From NCBI GenBank assembly GCA_948470475.1, contig OX419337.1, positions 24,053,291-24,117,290 on the forward strand: 64,000 nt of DNA, in the 5' to 3' direction. Below, piece by piece: positions 24,823 to 35,600 of this stretch (positions are counted from its first letter, which is position 1; each line of letters begins with the position of its first letter). The position numbers and the translations under genes are program-made. This stretch comes from Galaxea fascicularis. Its lineage: Eukaryota > Cnidaria > Anthozoa > Scleractinia > Euphylliidae. Under the pieces are notes generated by a model, which was not told the DNA's origin, did not search any database, and saw nothing but the letters and a program-made list of their open reading frames with translations.

Positions 24823-25838
24823 TGGCATGCCTGTGGGTTATATCCATGAAACTTAATGGACTTTCTGATTTGCATTTGTTTTGTTTTTCACTCGAAATAT
24901 AACATTACAAAACTCACAGACTTTGAGGAAAAAGTAAGTTTATCATCTGGACTTTCAAAACTGGCTGTATCATATGGAACATTGTTTGGTGAAACATGGC
25001 TCCCAAAAAAACAAACTGGCAAGAAAAGGAGGTAAGAAAAAAGTATTAATAAAATGGGTGGTTTTATAAGGAATTGTATCGAATTCATAAGAATAAGAGT
25101 CCTTGAACTGAAAACAAAAAAGGTTTTGATTTTCAAATAGAACAAAAATAGAAAAGAATCGTGTGGGAAAATATGAACAAGCCCTGAAAATGACCAAAAG
25201 ATTGACATAATCCATGGTTTTGATGCTCTAAGAAGTACAAAGCATAAAAACATAGTGATAATAATCATTAAAGACAAGTGTGTGTAATTCCTCATTTTCT
25301 CTTTGCCTCTTTTACTATCCTATCAAATGGAAATTGAATATTATTGTTATTAATATTAGAACTTCTGGAATTTTACTGTAAATAAAATTACATGTAGCTA
25401 CTGGCAATACCCAAAAATAAAATATTCCTCTGATAATTATCTCAAAATTAACATTTTGTTGTCTTCTTGAAAAGTGAAACATCAACACGAACAGAAAATA
25501 ATGTTTGTACTTTTATACCATTAACGATAGTATATTTTACACTATGGTAATAGTGCCTTATTTATCTAATGCATTTAAAATATTCATATTCTCAATTTAA
25601 AGCATGATTTAAACCACTACAATTCATGCTGTGGAAATTGAAAACAGTAGTTATTTTTACACTCAGTTGTAGCTCATTGTTGATAATGATGAGTTACTAG
25701 CACTCTTTCTTGTGCTATGGCTACAAATGTGTAGTGTGTTCCTGTGGAATGTTTGTGTTGAATAGAGTAATTCCAACATGAAAGTCTGTGGATGAAGTCC
25801 TAAAGTGCAACAGTACTTTTTTTGTGGTGCTGTTTATT

Positions 25839-26053
25839 AAGGCCTTGGCAAACGAGGACACATTGTTGCCAACACAAATGTTTCCCCCGTTTGCCCATGC
25901 ATGCGACATTTTTTGCGGCCACAAATTTTGTGTCCACAACAAATGTTTCCCTGTTTGCGCAGCATGGAAACACAGCATTCATTTTGTGTCCCACGCGTTT
26001 GCATGCCCAAAAAACATCATGGACAACGATGTGACCTCATTTGCCAGGGCCTT
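25839..26053. mobile_element. TIR element nested in a 106-bp repeat copy
   Basis: The ends AAGGCCTTGGCAAACGAGGA and TGACCTCATTTGCCAGGGCC are inverted repeats of about 30 bases. The left flank ends GTGCTGTTTATT and the right flank starts TATGCTGCAGAACAAGG, which together rebuild the interior of the 106-bp unit, so this element landed inside an existing repeat. Confidence 0.7.
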
Positions 26054-26626
26054 TATGCTGCAGAACAAGGTATTTCTAGCTTTTGAGTCTGGATGAAATC
26101 CTAAAATGTGACCATTCAAATAAAAGCTACTGAGCAGTACTTTCCTGCCTTTCAGAGCTGCCCATGCAAAAAAATGGTATTATTTCAGGGCCTTTAATGC
26201 TCAAGGCACACTCAATTTCAATGAAAGGATTTGCAAGCTCAGTGTTTTCAATAAGGGCCGGCGGCCGACGAAACTCGCCGTCTACTTCACATGATTTCGC
26301 CGCCTACTTTGATTAACAACTTACCTCAAATGTTATGAATAGCATACAACAAAATTGTATTTTCTCCACCTACTCCTTAACTTTTGCCACCTACTCTGAT
26401 TCTTATTGAAAACCCTGCAAGCTATATTGTAGAATCCTGTACAAGATGGCTCTAACTTTCGAGTTCAGATGAAATCCTTAAATGGGGCGCTTCAAATGAA
26501 GAGCTACTGAGCAGTACCATTTACAAGGTAGTAATCACTCAAAACAGATGGTTCTTTTTTTATGTTGTTATTGATTCTTTAAAAAATTTCCTGGGTATAC
26601 ACTTTTGCTAGTACAAATATTGTATG

Positions 26627-29600
26627 TTAACACTCTTCCTTGTAGGTCCTGACTTTTTCTGCCAAATCTTTCCTGTTAGCATTTGTCAGTGCATTCATCA
26701 GGCTGCTTCTTGTGGCCTTTTCCCCCATTTCTTGTTTCCAGGCATTTAACATTGCAATGATCTTTTCAGCAGCGGCAGTAATATCCACGTCGAGTGCATC
26801 AATCCGATCATTCTTGAGCCCTAAATATGTTGCTACCAATTTCCACTGTTTGGTTATTTGCTGGGCAAGGTCAGCAATGAGCTTAGCTGGGACGTCTTCT
26901 GAAACTTAAGATAACATTTGCATACAGCACTGACCTTTAGTTTCACATTGTTATGCGCTAACCATACAAAGAGGTAATTTAAATCTGTGAGTTTGTTTAA
27001 ACCTCACTATAATTTATTTAATCATCTTTGACAATAATTTCACTGTGTATTAATTTTTTACCAGCAAAACATCTGTGGATGAAATCCTAACCGTGTGACC
27101 ATTCAAATGAAAGCTAATGAGCAGTGCTTTCCTGTGGTACTGTTTATTATGCTGTACAAGATGGTTCTAACTTTTGAGTCTGTGGGTAAAATCCCTAGGT
27201 GTAACCATTCAAATGAAACTCAATGTTTTTCATATTTAAAAAGAGATTAAGTCAAATTGGTGTTAAAACCAATGGGTTTAACATGTTTTCATCTCATCCA
27301 ACACATTTTATAACATTGGGTGTGGAATGAGGAATACATCATGTATCCTCAAGGGGCAGGTAAGTAACATGCTTATTTCACAGCAGCTGAGGTTTTATAA
27401 TGCAAACACAGTCCTTGTATGTGTTGAATGACAATCATGCCAGTGTGCATTGCCTCAGTTGAACCTGTGTGGCAAAAGTACTGGTACATGTACTGTTCAG
27501 TCATTTCTTCATTAAAATAGAGAGAGAAATGTTCAGTCCTCCTACAGTCCCAGCTGCCACCAGCCTCTCAGATGTTTGATCATTGTCAGTGATTGTGCAG
27601 TACATTCCACAGAAAAGAAGAGAAGAGGAAAGCAAGCCAACTACAAAAAGCCAGACTCTTGTCTTTTTTCCAGTCATTTCTGAAAACCCTAGTTAGTTAA
27701 AAGACCCAACAAACATGCATGCCAATTTGTCAGTGTGCTACAGTACACACACAATCAAGACTGAAATTTACCTACTGAGGTAAAAAAAAATTGAATATTA
27801 AGGTCTCAACATGCATGCAAATTAATGTAGTTTTCATGATTCTAATCTTAATACATGATACTGATACTAGAATGCATTATATGTTCTGCTGCAAAAAAAT
27901 ATTTTGAAGGGAATTCCCTTACATTTGGTTGAGATGGATAAACAGTGAGCGAAATTACCTGGCTCACAACCTGAAGGTACATCCAGCAACATCTTAACAA
28001 CATCTAAAATGAAAAACAGTAGAAAGGTAAAGTCTCTTCTGGTCTTATCAGCTGATTACGTCGTTTGCTTGCATTTGACACAAAGTAACTGCCTTCCTGA
28101 TGAGATGTGTCCATCATGATACCCAACAAGACATGACAAGACCCTCCTGGCATTTCCCAACTCCCAGGGCTGCAAATAGTTCTTCTTTCTTAAAATGACA
28201 CATGTCCAACCAAGGCTGAGTTGCTTGAGGCATGGTTAGCACCAGCCCAGGTGAAATACCATGACAACCTATAGGTTTTAATACCACTTCACCAATGGTT
28301 AGCACTAACCATGCTGCAAGCAACTTGACCCAATTCTCTATTCTGGTCAGACAATGTTCAGAAATTTGGTTGGATGTTTATCACTATTTCCATATTATAT
28401 TAATTTTGTCCTATAATGGACAGTTATTTGCAGATCTGAACTCCTCTGGATTATTCAGTATTCCCAGTATAAGGAACAAATCTCTGGTTCCCTGTTATGG
28501 GTTAAGTAATCTACTGGGTGGGTACTGACATCAATTTTCTTTTTGAAGGGGAAGGGGGTGGGGGGGCATGGGAAGGTAGATGATGAGATGTTGGCACTAA
28601 AATCTCCAGAGATTTCTCTTGGATGGGATGTTGGTCCAACACAGGATACCCTGCATGAAGTGAGTAGGGGTGCTTACTATCTACACCATTTCAGGAGTAG
28701 ATATTCAATGCTACAACTTGTCCAAACGCAAAATGGATGAATCACAATATTTGGAAAGTTCCAAAAGAACAGAAAAAGTGCACTAATTAAGCCAATGACC
28801 CATGACTTCTGGAGTTTGGTATGAACTATTTGATTTTCCAACTAGAATTGCTGGGGTTTCCATGTAAATGGTAAGGACCCGTGGGCCATGGTCTAATGCT
28901 GATCAATCAGAGGAAACCCAGCATGAAGTGACTGGGAGTACTACTTCTCCTTCCTCCCCCATCCTTACCAGTATGAAGTAAAGAACAGTAGATCATATTA
29001 TTCCCTCCTGTTGCTCAGCAGCATTATCAAAAAAACACTTGACCTCATCTCAGATCCACTGTTATTAATTATTAACCTATCTTTGTCATCAGGAGTTTTT
29101 CCAGATAGACTGAAAATATCTAAAATCATTCCTATCTTTAAATCTGATAACGCTAGCTTAGCACAAAATTACCGTCCAATTTCTATACTTCCTGCCTTTT
29201 CTAAGATTTTTGAAAGAGCTGTTTATAATCGCATATTTCAATTCTTAATCGATAATGACATATTATTTAAACATCAATTCGGTTTTCGTCCTGGCCACTC
29301 CACTTCCCACGCTTTTATTAATTTTATGAACAAAGTTGCCAATGCCGTTGACTGTCAAAAATACTTAGCTGGAATATTTCTTGACTTATCAAAAGCCTTT
29401 GATACCCTAGATCATGCAATACTATTATCTAAATTGGAAGGATATGGCATCACTGGGACACCCCACCAGTGGATAACTAACTATTTTCGTAATAGAAAAC
29501 AATATGTCCAAATTGATGATTCTAGATCCGATGCTTTAAGGCAAATCTGTGGCGTACCGCAAGGCTCTATACTAGGCCCCCTCTTTTTTATTATTTATAT

Positions 29601-32600
29601 CAATGATCTCCCAGCCTGCTCTAGTTCTAATGAACTCGAATTTATATTATTTGCTGATGACACTAGTATATTTTCTGAACATAGTGACCTGGATGTACTT
29701 ACCTCCTACCTTAACGACCAGCTCCACAATGTTTCAACTTGGCTAAAAGCCAATAAGTTATCAATCAACGTCAAAAAAACAAAACTAATGATCTTCAGAC
29801 CAAGGCAAAAAACGCTACCCATCAGTAGGCAGATTGTCATAGAAAATAATGTTCTTGAACAAGTAGAAAATACTAAGTTTCTTGGAGTTTATATTGATCA
29901 GCACCTTACGTGGAAAACTCATAAATTATATTACGGCTAAGATTTCCAAATCTGTTGGGTTACTTTATAAAGCTAAATACTATTTACCCTCAAAATCTCT
30001 TCTTACACTATACTATGCCCTTGTTTATCCATATCTTACTTACTGCAATTTAATTTGGGCCTCTACTTATGTCACCAACCTGCAACGAATTTACCTACTA
30101 CAGAAAAGAGCAGTCCGGGCGATCTCGAAGGCTGACTACAAGGCTTCAAGTAAACCTCTTTTTGCAAATTTAAAAATTCTTGATATCTTTAGTATCTACT
30201 CGCTCCAAGTAAGTTCTTTTATGTACCTATATCATCATGACGCTTTACCTACTGCTTTTAATCAAATCTTTCAAACTGGAAATCAGATTCATCAATATTC
30301 AATGAGATAGTCTGACCTTTACCGACCTCATACCTGTAGAACAAACATAAAAAAATTTTCGATCCTGTTTCAAGGTCCTAGGATATGGAATTCATTGCCG
30401 AGCAACATCAAAAACGCCCCGACTTTTAATATATTTAAGCGTGTGATCAAACCATTTTTAAGGGCCAGACAAGATACAACCTGAATATCATAACACTTTA
30501 TATCAATATTTTTGTCTAAATACACTTACATATTTAAAATACACGTCTTTTCTTTATTGTTAAATGCCGCCTAGTAGTATTTCACTGCCCGTGGGGGGAA
30601 ATCTCTATTCCTCATAAGCTTTGCTTCTCGGAGATTTCCCCGCCACAGTCAAGTTATATGTTCACTTTAAATTTAATATTAATTAGCTTTTTATTACCAG
30701 TTTTCTATTCTATCTGTAATTTATTCTGTGGCAAGAAGATAATAAATAGAAGATAATAAATAATATGGAGATCAATGTTTGCTGAACAGCAAAATGTAGC
30801 TGTTGCTGATTAGCAAATGTTAGATGTTATCATTGGCTTTATGTCACTCACCAGGAGGTGGGTAGATGAGACTCGCATCAAACTTGTCTCCTTTCAAAAT
30901 CATAGTTCTCTGACATGTCTTTGTCTTTGAACCATGACCTCTTCTTGGCGTAGAGGAGCTCATCCAGTTACAGGCAAAAAGACATGGTTTGACTTTTCCT
31001 TTCCCTACACAGGGTGGGCACAGTGAAAACCGTTTGACAGTCAGTCTCTGCCACTCTGTGAATAAGGCATCTGTCTCCTAAGAGATGATTGAACAGTTTT
31101 CACTTGCAAACCAGTGGTTGTATTTGACTTGGTCACAAGCATTGAAATCACACGCTCATAGCTTTGCCTCTTGGAACTGAGTGAAACAAGAAGACCTGCT
31201 TGCTGACAGAAACATTTTTGATTGGGTACTGCAGACTTTGATATCTTTACTTTAACCATGAATTTCAGGATCATGCAGGGTTGTCAAAAAGGTGCTGGTG
31301 ACCGGCAATGTTGCTGGTTACTTTCCTAGTTTCGCCAGCCACAATTTGCCAGTAAAAAGAAACAATGTAGGGGAAATGGTGTTGTTACCCCCTCAGTGCC
31401 ATGTCTACTTTCCTAGATTCTTTCGACAATCCTGATCATGAACACTTTTATTGTTCTTTTAAGTAACAAAACCAAAAACAGGAGTTGACTGTTAAGCATG
31501 AAAACTGACTTAGGCCCTGCTTACATGGAGGCAGGGTGCCCTGACTAGGAGGGTTAAAACATACCGTAGTCTGCCTTTACATGCAACTCACCTAAGTGGG
31601 ATAGTAAGTGTGCTATCTTTTGAGTGGCCTCTTGAAGCACAATATGACAAAAGAAACGTTTTGTTCGTTTTCTCTGTTTTTCTCTGCCTGTGATTCACCT
31701 ATTGCATTGATCTCTTCATATTAAGAGGATTCTGTTCAGAGGATATCACTGGCAAGGATGGTAATTTTGTGCCCTCATCTCTTTGCAGTCTTCTCACCTT
31801 GGCTCACCAGGAACGATTTACATGGCAAAAAGATAGCTTTCCTAGAAGAGTGCCACAGGGTAGTAAACAGGGTGCCCCAGGAAGGCAGCTAGGTTACCCT
31901 GTCTAGCATGGAAACGCATCTTGTAAACAAACATTAAAACTTCACTCTTCCAGGGTGGCTTGGTTAGCTGGGGCACCCTCCCTCCATGTAAACAGGCCTT
32001 TAGCAAAGTGTTGACAGCTATATAGCATTCATACTGCTAAGAGAGTGATGATTTCAAAGGACAAGTAACAAATTGTAGGACTCACAGTGAAAAGAACAAA
32101 AGTGACAATTTGGCCAAATTCCTCTACTTTGCCTGGCTATCAACTTCTGACCCTTTACAGTTAATCGATTGTCCGGACTTTTTTCTCTGATCCCAATTTT
32201 TTCATGAATATTAATTAGTTGTGATCTTGAAAACTCAAAGTCACAAAAGGCCCAATTATCCTTTCAAAAGACTGTTGAAACAGCATATTATCCTGTGTGC
32301 TTTTCAAAATTCGCAAGTGCAACGAGACAAAGAAATATTCTAATGCGTTCGGCTGATATATACATACAGGCTGTGTAGATTTCACAATTAAAATGATGTT
32401 TTCTTTGCTGTATACCTTTTGTTTACATGTCTATCTCATTAATATTCATATTTTCGATTATCCGTACTCTCAATTATCCAGACTATTTACCGAGGTCCCG
32501 AAGAGTCCGGATAATCGAGGTTCAACTGTATTAATTTTGCATTCTACCTGGATAACCTGCAGCAGTAGTTCCCACAGTGACTCTAGGTATCCTTTTGGCC

Positions 32601-35600
32601 CTCTTCCTTTGATGTAGATGGCTGGTGAGCTGTTATCTGCTCCTGGCGGATATTTGTCTTTGCGGATTACCACTCGGCAATCGTTATCTAATAGCAACAC
32701 ATGGTCCTTCCAATTGCAGTATTCAGAAGTCAGAGAACAGCAGCGGACTCGCAATCGATCAAACAAGCCAGGAGGCAAGTAGGCCATCATGAACAGCAGG
32801 TTAATCTCTTCCTGTTGGTTGAGAGGATTAATTCTCATCACTTATGTCTCTATATTTCCTGTGGCACTAGTTGAGAGAGTTTGTTTAAACCTCACTATAA
32901 TTTATTTCATCTTTGACAATAATTTTCCTGTCATTTCACTGTGTATTAATTTTGTTTCATCAATACCAGCAAAACTTGACTGTGGATGAAATCCTAACCG
33001 TGTGACCATTCAAATGAAAGCTACTGAGCAGTGCTTTCCTGTGGTGCTGTTTATTATGCTGTACAAGGTGGTTCTAACTTGAGGTAAGTCTGTGGATGAA
33101 ATCCTTATGCCAGTCATTCAAATTGGAAGACAACCTGGTCCTCTGGTATGCTCTGTAACATAGCTTGCACAGCATCAGGATATTCACATAAGAACCATGG
33201 AACCAACAGATCTTGTTCATCAGAACCATCTGAGGGCATTTGACATGCAAGACCAAGATGACGCAACAGTTCTACCATCTGTGAGAACATGTCATCATCA
33301 AGATTGATTTCATCCCAGAGACACCTTTGAGGAATGAAGAAAACAGTCATTTATCAGTATTTAATATAAATCTACTAGTATTCTATCACCAACGCCGGTC
33401 TCTGATTGGCTATACTACTTGCTATCTATTCTGTGATAGACAGTGAGTATCATTTGTCAACAAAATGGCGGCCACTTCACGTTTTCAAAGTGTCTGCAGG
33501 GATAATTTCAAAAATTTACTTGCTTAGTTTTGAACAACTGGTAGATTTATAATAAGAAAATTAGATTATTCGCTCTTGATTTCTATATGTGATAGATGGT
33601 GAGGGTGCAGCCCTTATCAGCTATCATGCAATAGAAATCTCAAGCTCATAATCTAATTGTTAAGTAGAAAACTCACTGTTCATAAATTACAAAGATATGT
33701 TAACGGTTTAAACTCAGGTGTAATCAGAACTAGTGAGCATAATACACTCCCCAGCTACAATTCTGGATGATTGTACTTCACCAAGTAATAACTTGGACTG
33801 TTAAAATTAAATGCTTAAATGTATCAAGCACTTTCAGCGAACTACAGTTTAAAACAAATGAATTGCACTGTGTCTCAGTAATTTATTGGCCATGTATTTG
33901 TCTTATGGTTAACTTCCCCTTTGAGAAAATAACTTGATTAATCCCACTTTTGGTGGTCTAAAATCATGGATAAAACTCTTGATTATTGTTCACATTGGAA
34001 ATGCTTTGAAGCTCAATTTTATCAAAAGCTTTGACCAAGATTATGACTTCATTTTGGATATGAGGAAGGAAGGATACTTCATGGTACTTGGTACTTGGAA
34101 ATGTGACTCCAAAATGTACAAACCACCATCATGTAGCTCCTATGTGATTACCTTAAAAGACGTTGCGACAACAGAGCCTTTTCCAATAGCTTCTTCTTGA
34201 GGTTCTCAAAATCTCCACATATGACACCATATTTTAGGTACATTCCATCAAACATCAGGGTTTTCTCAAGATCATGACGAAAAAGGCACTTTACCAACTT
34301 TGCTAACCACCTCAGGTCAATAAACACATCATAGGTAGATGGAATGTTGTTATAGTAAGCCAATTCTCCAATTGAATCCAAGTAGGTGATGGCAGATTTG
34401 ACTCCCATGGCAGATAGGCCTGTGCATTTTACAGCCAAGGTTTCAAACTCTGTGTATGGCATACAACGAACATGGTCTTTTTCTCTGTGCCTCTTTATTT
34501 CCTTCTCGAGTGTGATCCAATTTTCAGGCAAATCTCTGCCGACAGAAGGAAAGAGCTGGCAATCGTCAGCTACACGGATGATCTCATCTTGTAACTCTTT
34601 GACTCCTGTGAGCTCCCTTATGCTGCTTACTGGAACCATGGCAATGTAGCTGTCATTATTTGGTGATAGACAAGCTTGACCCTACCACAAAAGGGTTTAG
34701 AACAAAGTGGAAATATAAACAGTGGAACCTTGATATAGAAAAGTGCCAAGAGACAGGTGAATTAGATATATTGTAAAATGAAACACCACTGAAATAATTT
34801 GTGGAAAAAGAACAAAAACTTGCAAAATAGAATGATTCACAAACAATGGCTGCCCTATTGTGTCCAATACCTGAAGTATTTCCCTTTTATCAGGGTTTGT
34901 TTAATAATATTGTTAGGATGAAGAACATAGGTGCCCTCTGAGGGCATGCAATCAACTGTTGACAAAAATGTTTAGTATTACACGATCAGGTTTTAATACT
35001 TCCAATATGATTAACAAATTTTTACCTGTGATCAGTTTAGCCAAGTCAGTTTCAGCTGTACATGCATTTCTTCATTGTGTAAGCTTCTGGACCGTATTCG
35101 ATGTAAATGAGGTTCTGTTTTCAACATTTTATTGTAGGTTTGGTAGAGCTGAAGCTGCTTTAAAGGTGACTTTGTCATAACAGGGTTGGTTATATTGGAG
35201 TTCCACTGGAATACAACTAGCAAAAGGCCTAAAACCTTTAACCCTAAATTGGAGGACACTCATCAGCCAATGGCTTGCCCAGTACTTTCAAAGAAGAATA
35301 GTAATAGTGCCTTTGTTTTCAGTCAAAATGCAATGGTGGTCAGAATAGTTAGTCGTGGTAAATAAATTATTTATTTACCACGACTGTTACCACTTCTTGA
35401 AGCTAAATTTATCTATTTACCACTGATTTCAGTGTGACAGTGCCTGGTGGTTTCCATTCACATCATTGTCATGGTAACCCTGGTTTGAATCTCTACCCTT
35501 ACAGGGACTACCCATAAGGAAATTATTGTAGTTTGCAGGCAATCTATATCAGTCACCAGGCTTTTAGCCAGGTGGACGGCCACTTTTAGAAGAAATTCAA

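Larger units (their letters stand above)
24343..26626. other. Intergenic between photolyase and ROCO genes (3' to 3')
   Basis: The two genes converge here. It contains the 160-base GTTCCAG repeat (24669-24822), an AT-rich stretch (24880-25700) with no supported gene, 106-bp repeat pieces (25790-25838, 26054-26145, 26455-26520) and a nested TIR element (25839-26053). A 135-codon frame at 24888-25295 minus is AT-driven and hydrophobic by composition. Confidence 0.55.

Noticed and set aside
24888..25295. 135-codon hydrophobic minus-strand frame
   Set aside because: Very AT-rich, Phe/Leu/Ile-heavy by composition, no motif, and it lies between convergent gene ends.
25788..26096. 102-codon plus-strand frame
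   Set aside because: It runs across the nested TIR element and the 106-bp repeat and has no coding features.
31041..31274. 77-codon minus-strand frame as a separate gene
   Set aside because: It is a shadow: the ROCO exon at 30852-31077 uses another frame that continues the COR region and fits splice phase.
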